Source: an uncultured Myxococcales bacterium | GTDB lineage: Bacteria > Myxococcota_A > Bradymonadia > UBA7976 > VGTA01 | Direction: 5' to 3' | Assembly (NCBI GenBank): GCA_937146725.1 | Contig: CAKZRU010000194.1 | Location: forward strand, 50,949-114,948 | Length of the DNA stretch: 64,000 nucleotides | In this document: piece after piece, positions 35,015-43,892 of the stretch | Layout: every line of letters starts with the position of its first letter | How positions within the stretch are numbered: the first letter of the stretch is position 1 | Notes under the pieces: generated by a model | The model's database searches: none | What the model saw: the letters and a program-made list of their open reading frames with translations, nothing else | Told to the model about the DNA's origin: nothing | Position numbers and translations under genes: made by a program

Positions 35015-35818
35015 ATGGCTATAGACGAGGACAGTAAAGTCGCACCCACTTTGAGGACTTGGCTAACCCATGCCCCCTTTTCTTTAGCACTATCATCAGG
35101 CTTTTTTGGTTTTTTTGCCCATGCCGGTTTAGTGAGTGCTCTCGAAAAAGAAGGTCTTAAACCACAAAAGTTAATGGGTAGCAGTGCCGGTGCCTTAGTA
35201 AGTGGCTTACTGGCGAGTGGACTAAATAGCCAAGAGATTAAATCCGAACTTTTAAACCTGCTAAAAGAAGATTTTTGGGACCCTAGTTTTGGTTTAGGGC
35301 TTCTTAAAGGAGAGCGTTTTGAAGCGCTTTTAAAGAACTTACTTAAGTGTGATTCCTTTGAAGCTTGCCCGATTCCGGTGCAGATGAGTGCCTTTGACTG
35401 TTTTAGGCTAAAAGCTCGTTTATTTACTCAAGGTGATTTAGCCAGCGCAATGAGAGCTTCTTGTACATTTCCGGGCTTATTTCAACCTAAGTGGATTGAG
35501 GGGCGTCCATTTATTGATGGTGGAGTCACCGATCGTTCGGGACTTCTTGGGGTAGAAGATGGTGAAAGAGTCTTTTATCATCATTTAGCAAGCCGATCTT
35601 GGTGGCGCAGTAAGCTTGGCTTAACCTCTATACCTAGACGAGATTATCAAGCTGTGATTCAATTAAAGGACTTACCCCGCTGTGGGCCCAATCGCTTAGA
35701 CTTAGGTGCACAAGCATTTGACTTAGCCCATGAACAAACCTTACGAGCTCTTGATCAAGTATTACTCCCCTTGTCTCAAGGTCATTCTCAGGTTTTGACC
35801 GACTCTTGGTCAACTTGA
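35015..35818 (+). CDS. patatin-like phospholipase
   Basis: A 267-residue acyl hydrolase. The nucleophile elbow G55-S56-S57-A58-G59 (GxSxG) carries catalytic Ser57; the dyad aspartate is Asp168 in FIDGG. The oxyanion-hole region is GFFGFFAHAGLVSALEKEGL, with the expected Gly-rich strand but a Phe-rich rather than RGG-type loop, which is unusual and may alter activity. RASCTFPGLFQPKWIEG is the canonical ASCAFPGLF-type motif before the active aspartate. No signal peptide, so it acts inside the cell, probably on membrane lipids. It ends the nfu-apaG operon and its 3' end overlaps the 3' end of the minus-strand fusion gene by 31 bases. Resembles the NTE/RssA group; substrate not predictable. Confidence 0.88.
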   Translation: MAIDEDSKVAPTLRTWLTHAPFSLALSSGFFGFFAHAGLVSALEKEGLKPQKLMGSSAGALVSGLLASGLNSQEIKSELLNLLKEDFWDPSFGLGLLKGERFEALLKNLLKCDSFEACPIPVQMSAFDCFRLKARLFTQGDLASAMRASCTFPGLFQPKWIEGRPFIDGGVTDRSGLLGVEDGERVFYHHLASRSWWRSKLGLTSIPRRDYQAVIQLKDLPRCGPNRLDLGAQAFDLAHEQTLRALDQVLLPLSQGHSQVLTDSWST

Positions 35819-38028
35819 GCAAGTCGTAATACCTGTGACCACAGTAAGTCGAGTAGTTCTTGGAGATCTTGAGGATTCCAACGGTTCTCGTCATATAAGG
35901 TGATAATACGAAGCTCTCCTTTGAAGGTGGTGTAAATAATCCCTAAATCGGCTGGAGGTGCAATTTGTGGAAAGTTGATAAAATCCAAAACTTGAGCTTC
36001 GCCAAAGTGGCTAAAATTTAATGGAGCTGGTCCAGGATTGGTAGTGGTGATATTTGTTTTAAATAAGCGCTTAAAAGTAAAGTTCATTACTTTGTTTAAA
36101 GGCAAATATCTACTGATTGTGCTATAGATCTTACTTCGCAGCAGATCGATATATATGCCACCATTCTTTTGCTGATCTAGGTATTTTGAGATATTGGCTA
36201 AGGCCTCATCTTCATTCCATTTTAGATTGATTGTATGTGTATAGGGCTGAACTAATACATCAATATCATCTTGAAAGTTTTCATCGATTAATGGCCGTAA
36301 TGTACAGAGGTCAGCAAAGCGTAATTGCTGTCCTTTAAGTTGCGCATTTGGCTTTGAGTTTGAGTAAACTTGAATGGCTTGGGCCAGACCCCAACTAAAA
36401 AGAGTATGCGCTTTAACTTTTCGCTTTCTGGCGCCCTGTAAGACAGCTTTGAGATCGGGTTGACGAATACGTTTAATCAAGACTTTACTTTGTCCACGTT
36501 GGCTTGTTTGTTGATTTGATGTATGGCTGGATATGTAGCTAGGAGTCAGGCCTTCACCAGGAGAAAGCATATCAAAGAGGATATTTCTAAAAGCCTTGAA
36601 ATAGCCTAGTAGGGTCACCCATAAAGCAAGTTTAAGTGATCTTCTTCCTAAAGGATTAGGCGCTTGGGTTTGAATGTGATCAGAAGCATACGGTGAGTTG
36701 AGCAGAGCTCGATCTGCTTTATGATCATGTGGATGATTCGTTTGCTTAAGAATTGGCGTTTGGATCAATATATTTTGATACTGCTCGGCAATTTGATTGA
36801 CTAGATGAGTACCTGCAAAAGCATCAGTACTAAGATGTGGAGAGAGCACCATAAAAAAGTTCAAAGTTTGACCTTTTAAAAGTCGAAACTCAAAGGGTGG
36901 ACTCAAATGAGGATCAAGAGCAGATCTAAACCAGATTCGTTTCAAGATCGTTTGAGGAAGTCCTATTTTCCATTGTTGCAGATTATTTAGACGACTTGAA
37001 ATATCTAGTTCTTCGTCTTTACTCAATTCTTCAACATATAGTTGTGCTTTGGGCGTTGGATGTTGGCTCACCCAATGTAAAGAACCGGACCAAAGCTTAG
37101 ATTTATCGTCTGCTTTTGAGCATAACAGAGATCGGGTGAGTAAGTTCCGTTTTAAGCATTGGTTGAGTGCTTCTTCCAAAGCATTAATTTGAATAGGGCC
37201 TTGTATCGTTAATAGCTCACAAGAATGAGTATTTATTGCCTTGGAAAGTTGATAAAAACACTCACTGACAGGATTCATGGGCCTTGTCAGTGGTAAAGGA
37301 ATAGACCGATTATTCTTAGGCACTAAAGCGAAGAGCTGTACTGAACCTAATAAGGGTAGATATTTCGACTGAACCTTACAGACTCTCCATTGAGTTAAAG
37401 CTTCTTTATAAATTTTTTCTTCATGCTTGGGAAGGATAAGCCATACGATTCCATCTGCGGTAAGATAAGAAGGCGCCTTTTGTAAAAAACGAATGACTAC
37501 ATTGTTCTCTTGTCCACCAAAATAAGCCTTTTCAGCTAGATTTCTTGCTGGCGAATGATGGAATGGTGGATTAAAAAAAATATGATCAAATGTCCGTCCT
37601 GCTAAAGCCTCAAATAGGTCTCCATAAGTCGTTTCGATCGTTATTCCCAAGCGTTGCGCGCTTTCTTTTAAACCGGAAAGATTGACTTCGGGTAAATCAT
37701 TCGCCGTAACCCTAGCACCGCGTTGGGCGCATAATAATGACCAAACACCAGCACCAGCGCCCATTTCTAATACTCGAGCTTGTTGTCCAATATGTTGTGC
37801 ACTTTGCTTAAAGAGTGATGCAAAACTCAAGCCTGGCAAGGGAGCAGGATGAGAGACTGTATGATCTAGCAAAAGATCAAGACCAGCACATGTCGCTTTT
37901 TGATACTTGGGTAAGGAGGGGTCATGAACACTAATATACTGAGCTAGCTTATGAAGTAATCGTAGATTTAGACGGATAAGCGAAAGCCTGAAGCTTTCAT
38001 AGTTTTTTAGCAAAGGTAAGACTTTCAT
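35788..38028 (-). CDS. methyltransferase-acyltransferase (condensation-like) fusion
   Basis: A 746-residue two-part protein. Residues ~40-245 form a class I SAM methyltransferase of the RsmC/RlmG/MTS type: LEMGAGAG at 87-94 binds SAM and NPPF at 153-156 is the catalytic motif for N-methylation, though the flanking FHHSPARN is also typical. From about 255 the chain resembles the condensation/WES/PapA acyltransferase fold: PHLSTDAFAG carries an HxxxD motif (His398, Asp402), and the C-terminal half includes NPGPAPLNFSHFGEA and PPADLGIIYTTFKGELRI, the typical DFG-like and final strands. This pairing is unusual. The product could be a modified lipid or small metabolite rather than rRNA. It is a single gene with no biosynthetic neighbours. 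Domain calls are by motif. Confidence 0.7.
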   Translation of the reverse strand: MKVLPLLKNYESFRLSLIRLNLRLLHKLAQYISVHDPSLPKYQKATCAGLDLLLDHTVSHPAPLPGLSFASLFKQSAQHIGQQARVLEMGAGAGVWSLLCAQRGARVTANDLPEVNLSGLKESAQRLGITIETTYGDLFEALAGRTFDHIFFNPPFHHSPARNLAEKAYFGGQENNVVIRFLQKAPSYLTADGIVWLILPKHEEKIYKEALTQWRVCKVQSKYLPLLGSVQLFALVPKNNRSIPLPLTRPMNPVSECFYQLSKAINTHSCELLTIQGPIQINALEEALNQCLKRNLLTRSLLCSKADDKSKLWSGSLHWVSQHPTPKAQLYVEELSKDEELDISSRLNNLQQWKIGLPQTILKRIWFRSALDPHLSPPFEFRLLKGQTLNFFMVLSPHLSTDAFAGTHLVNQIAEQYQNILIQTPILKQTNHPHDHKADRALLNSPYASDHIQTQAPNPLGRRSLKLALWVTLLGYFKAFRNILFDMLSPGEGLTPSYISSHTSNQQTSQRGQSKVLIKRIRQPDLKAVLQGARKRKVKAHTLFSWGLAQAIQVYSNSKPNAQLKGQQLRFADLCTLRPLIDENFQDDIDVLVQPYTHTINLKWNEDEALANISKYLDQQKNGGIYIDLLRSKIYSTISRYLPLNKVMNFTFKRLFKTNITTTNPGPAPLNFSHFGEAQVLDFINFPQIAPPADLGIIYTTFKGELRIITLYDENRWNPQDLQELLDLLWSQVLRLAQVDQESVKT

Positions 38029-38488
38029 GGAGTAGGCCTTCTGAGCCTAATGAATGACTCATTTATACAAGCTATCATTTATTCAAGCTGTCACTTACAC
38101 AAGCCGAACAGACAGTAAGTTTGATGCATCAGCTGAAAAAAAGATTTTCAGAGGGGAGATTTAGTATCCTGCGATTATTGAACGGTAGTTGAGCTAAGTT
38201 GTCGGATTGTATGTTTTTTTTGTTTGGTTGATCGTTTGAGCACCAAAAATGAGGCTCTTGATCATAAATATACTTGTTTGAAGAAAGAAATCAGGCGAGA
38301 AATACACAAAGATTTACAAAAATGTAAAATATAATAATATTATACACTTGCATGTTGTATGTGATTATTTTTACAGTTTCTGAGGATTATTTTACATTGG
38401 GTTCTAGACTTCTCAAACAGGTGAGGTATGCTAAAGCGACTCCACACCTCATATTGTTACTTATACCTATCATATTTGAGAAGAAGTC
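38029..38488. promoter_or_regulatory. 460-base AT-rich gap with repeated TTTACA half-sites
   Basis: This is the divergent gap between the fusion gene and the PfkB kinase gene. I see no gene. TTTACA stands at 38313, 38370 and 38391, and its complement TGTAAA at 38323. The first pair makes a 16-base palindromic site with a 4-base centre. AATGTAAAATA (38321-38331) is complementary to TATTTTACATT (38388-38398). These look like operator sites for a regulator of the sugar kinase. The kinase has no clear Shine-Dalgarno other than GAGAAG at 38479-38484. Confidence 0.45.
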
Positions 38489-39448
38489 ATGTCAGAAGTT
38501 TTGGTCATTGGTGAAGCATTTGTTGATTTTCTTCCTAGGCAGACCGGTAGTCTGAAGCAAGTAGATGGCTTTGAGATGCATGGTGGGGGTGCACCATGCA
38601 ATGTTGCCAGAGGTGTTTCTAAGCTAGGCATTAGCTCATCTTTTATCTCAGTTTTGGGTGATGATGAGTTTAGCGACTTTATTGTGAATCAACTCGATCA
38701 TGATAAGGTCGACATTAAGCACCTGAGACGCTTAGAAGGTGGTAGAACTCAATTATGTTTTGTCACTTTGGACGATCGTGGGGACCGTCATTTCACAGGT
38801 CGAGGCCCCGATGCATCCTTAAGTTTTGGCGTACAAGATATTAAGGCTGAAGCTTTCAAAGATAGCCGAGTCCTTATGTTAAGCTGTGGTTCTCTTCGCA
38901 CCCGTCAAGGTGTGTATGCTGTGGAGCGTGGTATACAAATGACCAAGGGATGGGTGTGCTGTGATCCGGGGACTTGCCCACCCGAATGGTGTGATCCTCA
39001 GCTGATGAGGCGCAGACTATGGGGTGTGTTTACTCGCTGTGAAATCGTAAAATGTGCCGACCATGAAACATATTGGCTTACCGGTGAGGATGATCCTCTC
39101 AAAGCTGCCCAAGCTTTTATTGAAGGTGGAGCTAAGTGTGCCATTGTGACTTTAGGGGCCAAGGGTGCTCTATGGGCACGCAAAGATGAACATGGACATG
39201 TACCCTCTCCGGATGTTCAGGTTCTTGATACGACAGGAGCAGGTGATGCCTTTATGTCAGGATTACTTGCTCTATTAAGCACTAAAACTGTGGCGCCTAG
39301 TCAACTTCCCACTGCAGAATGGGAAACCTTAGTGCAGTTTGCTTCATATATTGGTGCCTTAGCAGTCACTCAACTTGGTGCAGTACATGGTATTCCACAG
39401 GTTGAGAATAAGAATAAACTGATAGAGTTATCCGATAAAAGCTCATAA
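38489..39448 (+). CDS. PfkB-family sugar kinase
   Basis: A 319-residue ribokinase-fold enzyme that phosphorylates a sugar or nucleoside using ATP. GGGAPCN at 32-38 is the N-terminal signature (substrate-binding glycine pair), and DTTGAGDAFMSG at 247-258 carries the catalytic aspartate (Asp253) and anion hole GAGD. The middle has FVTLDDRGDRHFTGRG with the lid strands. Fructokinase-like specificity is typical for this arrangement, but adenosine or ribokinase activity is possible. It is a single gene with a long, AT-rich upstream region holding repeated TTTACA sites, so it is probably regulated. No sugar transporter is adjacent. Cytosolic protein, normal family length, no anomalies. Confidence 0.9.
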   Translation: MSEVLVIGEAFVDFLPRQTGSLKQVDGFEMHGGGAPCNVARGVSKLGISSSFISVLGDDEFSDFIVNQLDHDKVDIKHLRRLEGGRTQLCFVTLDDRGDRHFTGRGPDASLSFGVQDIKAEAFKDSRVLMLSCGSLRTRQGVYAVERGIQMTKGWVCCDPGTCPPEWCDPQLMRRRLWGVFTRCEIVKCADHETYWLTGEDDPLKAAQAFIEGGAKCAIVTLGAKGALWARKDEHGHVPSPDVQVLDTTGAGDAFMSGLLALLSTKTVAPSQLPTAEWETLVQFASYIGALAVTQLGAVHGIPQVENKNKLIELSDKSS

Positions 39449-39565
39449 CTATCATGTGCTTAGTCTTATAATAATTCTAATCTCTAAGACTGAACTATTT
39501 CGACTGTTTTAATATATCGCAAAGTGTTTTAAGCTCCTTTTATTGATCGATAATAGGAGTAGCTC

Positions 39566-40987
39566 ATGAGATTGATGAGAGATTACAGACTGAGTTTAAA
39601 GCCCAACCTTTTTTTACTCAGCTTTAACTTACTGTGCTTTGGGTTTATCTTAAGCACTGCCCAAGTTAAAGCTCAAGAGTCCAGCTGGCAAGGTGGTGCT
39701 AGAGGAACAGCCGCTCGAGTGATTGGACAGCGTTGGAAGGTTGGGGTGAGCCAAGCTGATTTGTATGCAGGGCCAAGTGTTGCATATAGCAAGCGAGGTC
39801 GAGTTTATGAGGGTGAGCAACTCACAATTCTTGAAGTCACCAGAAGCCAAGAATGGGCCCAAGTGAGTGCTCCTTCAGGGATTAAGGCTTGGATTAAGGT
39901 TTCCGCTTTAAACCGCCCCCAAGATCAAGTTGCGCAAGATCCCGGTCGTTATCGACGACAGCAAGAATATCAGTATGATGCACAAGGCCGGCGCATCACT
40001 AATACTGGACAAGCCATGGGGAGTGGGCAAGGTACAGGCAGACAGCAACAGTCACGGAATGAACTGCCAAAAAGACAGGCTCAAGCTCGAGAGTGGCAGC
40101 AAAGAGCAAATCCTTCTTCAGGTTTTAGAGAAAGACAAGATCAGACAAACTTGGGTGATATGAGTGAAGCCGATAGATTAAATAATCTTGCGCGAAGCAG
40201 AGCATTCTCTCGCCATGACATGGGTGCATCGCCATTAAACATAAGTTTACCTGTTGGCATAAGTCACTTTACGAGACGTTTTACCAGCAATATTGGTACT
40301 CCCCCTTTATCTGGATTAAAAACTCAAGTTCTTTCACCAAATGTGGGTTTAATCTTGAATAGTCAAATTACCCCCTATCTTCATATAGCAGCCAGATATA
40401 TGAAAACCATGGGTGCTAAAGCACCTTTACCTTCATTAGCAGCCTTTCCCGAAGTGGGTGCCGTTGACTTACCAACAAATCAGCAAACGGCTGAATTAGT
40501 TGTGGGGTTTGGTACTGATCTCAGCTTCGGTTGGGCAGAAAGCTTTGGGGTCAAAGGTTTACTAGGTGCGCAATATTACGACTCGACATTCACTCCTGTG
40601 CAGTATCCGGCCCCAGCCGAACGGATGGCACCACTACAAGATCACCGCTATATATCTGCTCTTTTAGGCCTAGAGTTAAGCTTAAAGTTTAAGCCAATGA
40701 CTTTGACCCTACGAGGAGGTGGCTCTTTACCACTTAGTTTTGAGCAAGCCCCAAACTCTGAAGGACAGTGGAAAAGCTTAGGTCTATGGAGTCAAGTTCA
40801 GGGTGATTGGCATTTAAATGAACATTGGAGTCTTGGTATTCTGTGTGCTTACATGAGAATTGCTACCGAATATACCGGACCGGCCGAGCAAGCTGATTAT
40901 ACACTGAATCAAGTTGTTTACTATACTCAGGCAAGTGGTTATGACCAAAATCTAGAAGCCCTACTACTAGTGAGCTACCAACTGTAG
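39566..40987 (+). CDS. exported SH3-domain protein with C-terminal barrel-like region
   Basis: A 473-residue protein. Signal peptide with hydrophobic core LFLLSFNLLCFGFIL ends VKA-QESS. A bacterial SH3 domain occupies about 50-118 (VSQADLYAGPSVAYSKRGRVYEGEQLTILEV and WAQVSAPSGIKAWIKVSAL-type strands); such domains bind peptidoglycan or peptides. A Gln/Arg-rich disordered linker (to about 215) follows. The last ~250 residues are strand-rich with aromatic alternation (LGIKLKPMTLTLRGGGSL-like, ending LLLVSYQL) and look like an outer-membrane barrel. If right, this tethers the outer membrane to the cell wall. A clear AGGAG lies before the ATG (39556-39560). It is a single gene. The barrel part is inferred from pattern only. 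Confidence 0.6.
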   Translation: MRLMRDYRLSLKPNLFLLSFNLLCFGFILSTAQVKAQESSWQGGARGTAARVIGQRWKVGVSQADLYAGPSVAYSKRGRVYEGEQLTILEVTRSQEWAQVSAPSGIKAWIKVSALNRPQDQVAQDPGRYRRQQEYQYDAQGRRITNTGQAMGSGQGTGRQQQSRNELPKRQAQAREWQQRANPSSGFRERQDQTNLGDMSEADRLNNLARSRAFSRHDMGASPLNISLPVGISHFTRRFTSNIGTPPLSGLKTQVLSPNVGLILNSQITPYLHIAARYMKTMGAKAPLPSLAAFPEVGAVDLPTNQQTAELVVGFGTDLSFGWAESFGVKGLLGAQYYDSTFTPVQYPAPAERMAPLQDHRYISALLGLELSLKFKPMTLTLRGGGSLPLSFEQAPNSEGQWKSLGLWSQVQGDWHLNEHWSLGILCAYMRIATEYTGPAEQADYTLNQVVYYTQASGYDQNLEALLLVSYQL

Positions 40988-41024
40988 TCATCTGATGATC
41001 AAGTCATACGTAGCTTGTATATAG

Positions 41025-42650
41025 CTAGTTGAGCTTATCAAGGGACAGCATCATTAAAGAAATGGTCTTAAAAAGACTGTGTGCACAATAAACCAAGGAT
41101 AATGAACTTGGATGAGGGTGTTGCTGTAATCGCTTCACTTGTGAACTACTTAAAGCGTGCTCGTCAAGTTTGAGTTGAGCGATTAACTCTGATCTTAAGT
41201 GAATAGACCATTGGGCTTTTTTACCCAAACATAAGTTGATTTCAGATCTTTTGAGTTGAGCGATTGGCTGACAAGAGTAAATGACTTTAAGTGTTTTGTT
41301 ATTTGATGATTTAGAAAGAGTCTCTTGGTGGGGTAAAGCGGCTTGGTTGGCTTGCTTAATGAAAGGATTAAGCAAGATAAATACTTCGGTAGCAGTGGTG
41401 TGTAACTCGTATAAGGCTTGATTGGTCTTGGTATCGGTTTGGTTCAAATCTTGCCAAAGCCAATGTAAGCTTAAGAACTGAGGTCCTAAGCTATGTTGTA
41501 AGGCCTGACTTAACCACAAGCTGATTAAATGTGCCCAAGACAAGGGACTAAGACCAAACTCCTCGTCATTGTATACAGTCAATAACTGAGATGTTTCGGT
41601 GAAATAGTGCTCAAATACCCAAGTTTGCTTTTGTTTTTTTTGCTGATCTCTTTCAAGATAAATTAAATCATGATCAGCCCATTTAAGATAAAAATAATCA
41701 ATACCAGGCGCCGCTTCTTCTCCCAAAGTTACCCATTCACTATAAGCCACATCTTCTAAGCGTCCGGAATGTCCTAAAGCCTGTATTGCTCCAACTTGCG
41801 TGACTTGCTGCTGGGAAAATTGGCTTTGGATTTGATGGTTTAACCTAAGAGGATTGCTGTGGTAATAAGATAGCCCTAAGCGATCAAGAGCTTGAGATAA
41901 TCTAAAATATAATAAGCGACGAGAGGCTTGATATAGGGTTTCAAAGTGTTGCACAAAAACGCTTAAATGGCTTTTATTGTGTGTCTTATACTGAGTTGAA
42001 CGTGCTGGGCTGTGAATCAGTTCTTGAGCGAGTAAATAAGTATCAAGATGATCTAAGTCGGACAAAGGATTATATCGGTGATCATTTACATAATCATAGT
42101 GTTCAAGCTGAGTTTGACTGTTAAACAAGGAACTTGGCAGAACTGATTCATGATGATTTATGAGTAAACGTAAACTTGTTAAATCCAATGGAGAACTCAA
42201 GCAAGCCCTTCGCTTGGATTCATCAAGAGCGCTTAGATGATCATTGATAAGTTCCGCTAAACAATAGCCAATCAAGATTGGGATAAGGTCATGGTCAATG
42301 ATCAAAAGTTTGCGCTTAGCTGTAGACCATAGTTGATGTAATGAGTCTAAACTTTTCCATGAAAAGGCACAGCGAGTGAGCTTTTCTTGAAGCTCGGATG
42401 AAAGTACTTCACTATGCAATAGTCTAGAAAGCTGTTGATGTGACTCAGGGTCGGGACTCAAGCTTAAGATTAATGGGAAAGCAATACAAGCCGGCCCCCA
42501 ATTTAAGCCTGATGCCTGTGCCGAACTGAGACTAGCCACACAGAGTTGCTTGAGTTTCTTTTGTAACTTTAGGTTTGGACAGGCCAAGGATAGGTAAAAC
42601 TGCCATTGTAGTAGGACTTGCTGTTCATTTTGTGCAATACTTATGGTCAA
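41025..42650 (-). CDS. hypothetical protein of MoxR cluster
   Basis: A 541-residue soluble, mostly helical protein with no signal or membrane span. It contains repeated Leu/Ser/Gln-rich helices (LYQASRRLLYFRLSQAL, LISLWLSQALQHSLGPQF) and a strand-rich region around 350-460 (LYELHTTATEVFILLNPF, TLKVIYSCQPIAQLKRSE). It lies 14 bases after the MoxR-family ATPase gene on the same strand. MoxR ATPases usually work with a von Willebrand A protein, and this is the place where one is expected; the distal part could be a degenerate VWA fold, but I do not see the DxSxS MIDAS motif. Not recognised; a substrate-adaptor role for the ATPase is inferred from position. Third gene of a three-gene operon. Confidence 0.55.
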   Translation of the reverse strand: MTISIAQNEQQVLLQWQFYLSLACPNLKLQKKLKQLCVASLSSAQASGLNWGPACIAFPLILSLSPDPESHQQLSRLLHSEVLSSELQEKLTRCAFSWKSLDSLHQLWSTAKRKLLIIDHDLIPILIGYCLAELINDHLSALDESKRRACLSSPLDLTSLRLLINHHESVLPSSLFNSQTQLEHYDYVNDHRYNPLSDLDHLDTYLLAQELIHSPARSTQYKTHNKSHLSVFVQHFETLYQASRRLLYFRLSQALDRLGLSYYHSNPLRLNHQIQSQFSQQQVTQVGAIQALGHSGRLEDVAYSEWVTLGEEAAPGIDYFYLKWADHDLIYLERDQQKKQKQTWVFEHYFTETSQLLTVYNDEEFGLSPLSWAHLISLWLSQALQHSLGPQFLSLHWLWQDLNQTDTKTNQALYELHTTATEVFILLNPFIKQANQAALPHQETLSKSSNNKTLKVIYSCQPIAQLKRSEINLCLGKKAQWSIHLRSELIAQLKLDEHALSSSQVKRLQQHPHPSSLSLVYCAHSLFKTISLMMLSLDKLN

Positions 42651-42664
42651 GATACTACCTTAGT

Positions 42665-43699
42665 TTAAGTCAGTTCCCTCAAGGCACGACTGACATAGTC
42701 AGCAACCAATTCTTGTTCGTTGGGTGCCTGAGTAATAAAGCGTAGAAGATCAAGATCTTGGAAATGTACGATGCTACGTCCTCTAATTAAGCATAAACCT
42801 CTAATTAATCTGTATATTTTAATCAACTTTCGATCGCTAATATACAGACCTAAATCCATTTCAAGCGCAGTGATTAAACGCCTAAACTCCAACATGATGG
42901 GTGGTGGAAAAAAATAATCTCTAATCGCAGGGTCTTCGGCTTCTTTGGCATAAGACAAGTGTAAAAAACGGCGTAGTTTTAATAGATCAGAGTAAGAGCA
43001 GGGGCCAAATTGCCAAGGTTTTTGACCGCTTACTTTTTGAGCTTCTATTTCAAGCCCTCGAGTTAATAGCTGATCCCAATATGAGTCATGTGTGTTTTTG
43101 ACCGGCACTTTTAAAACAAAGCGATCGCTCAAGGCCAGCAAGGATGGATCGCTAGGTAATTCATTTGAGGCGGCAAATAAAACTTCTAGTTGAGCGGGCT
43201 TAGCTTCACCCTCTTCATAATATACGCGATCGTTTAATAAGGCGAGTAGAGCATTAAGGATGGCACTATTGGCTTTAAAAATTTCGTCCAAAAAAGCCAC
43301 TTGAACATGCGCCAAAGAACCTTGCGTACGCCGAATAAAACGTCCTTCTTTTAAAGCATGTAAATCTATAGGTCCAAATAACTCACTCGGCTCAGTAAAG
43401 GGGGTCATGAGATAATCAAAGCGTAGTTTACTTGGAATATGTAGGCTTTCACTTACTCTTGAGCATAGCATACTTTTACCTGTTCCCGGAGGTCCCAATA
43501 ATAAAAGAGGCTCTTCCAATAAGACACAGAGCATGGCTAGCTCTAGGACTTCTTTGCGATCAACAAAGTGTTGATTCAGCATTAGTAAATGTTGTTGTAG
43601 CGCTTCCAACAGCTTAGGACGCTCTTGATCAAGCTGTTCAAGGCTTAGTTGCTCTATGTTAAGCTTTTCTTGCTTTAATTCATCCTGTGCTTGAGTCAT
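42665..43699 (-). CDS. MoxR-family AAA+ ATPase (RavA-like)
   Basis: A 344-residue ATPase used as a chaperone-like remodelling motor. GPPGTGKS at 69-76 is Walker A. The Walker B region reads VAFLDEIFKA, followed by the MoxR/RavA-type segment NSAILNALLALLNDR (sensor region) and FAASNELPSDPSLLALSDRF. The lid part matches RavA/MoxR (PPPIMLEFRRLITALE). The first ~45 residues are a charged coiled extension. RavA partners with ViaA (a VWA protein) in E. coli; here no clear VWA gene follows, but an unknown 541-residue gene stands in that position. The gene is preceded by a short repeat-bearing leader (43700-43878) after the 252-residue gene. Secure family assignment; target unknown. Confidence 0.9.
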   Translation of the reverse strand: MTQAQDELKQEKLNIEQLSLEQLDQERPKLLEALQQHLLMLNQHFVDRKEVLELAMLCVLLEEPLLLLGPPGTGKSMLCSRVSESLHIPSKLRFDYLMTPFTEPSELFGPIDLHALKEGRFIRRTQGSLAHVQVAFLDEIFKANSAILNALLALLNDRVYYEEGEAKPAQLEVLFAASNELPSDPSLLALSDRFVLKVPVKNTHDSYWDQLLTRGLEIEAQKVSGQKPWQFGPCSYSDLLKLRRFLHLSYAKEAEDPAIRDYFFPPPIMLEFRRLITALEMDLGLYISDRKLIKIYRLIRGLCLIRGRSIVHFQDLDLLRFITQAPNEQELVADYVSRALRELT

Positions 43700-43892
43700 A
43701 AATAGAACCTATAAAGTGACAGATAATTTGATAGATATCAGTAGATAGACTTAGATTGACAGTAGGTGACTGATAGAGAGAAAACTCCAAGTGAGAAAAC
43801 TCCAAGTGAGAAAACTCCAAGTGAGAAATCTCCAAGCAACCATGACGCTGATTAGTGATCAGTGATGAATATACCTGTTCACCAACCATCAA
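43680..43892 (-). CDS. possible small repeat ORF SHLEF between two genes
   Basis: An open frame of 70 codons that begins 14 bases before the end of the 252-residue gene and ends 20 bases into the MoxR gene. Four 15-base repeats make in-frame SHLEF units (ISHLEFSHLEFSHLEFS). No clear ribosome-binding site was seen. It could be a coupled leader peptide, or simply a repeat that happens to be open. I give it as a possibility only. Confidence 0.25.
   Translation of the reverse strand: MMVGEQVYSSLITNQRHGCLEISHLEFSHLEFSHLEFSLYQSPTVNLSLSTDIYQIICHFIGSIYDSSTG
43778..43837. repeat. four tandem 15-bp repeats
   Basis: GAGAAAACTCCAAGT occurs three times exactly and once with changes (GAGAAATCTCCAAGC), directly adjacent, in the region before the MoxR-family gene. 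The period is a multiple of three, so it keeps an open frame in the minus direction. A length-variable leader is possible. Confidence 0.95.
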
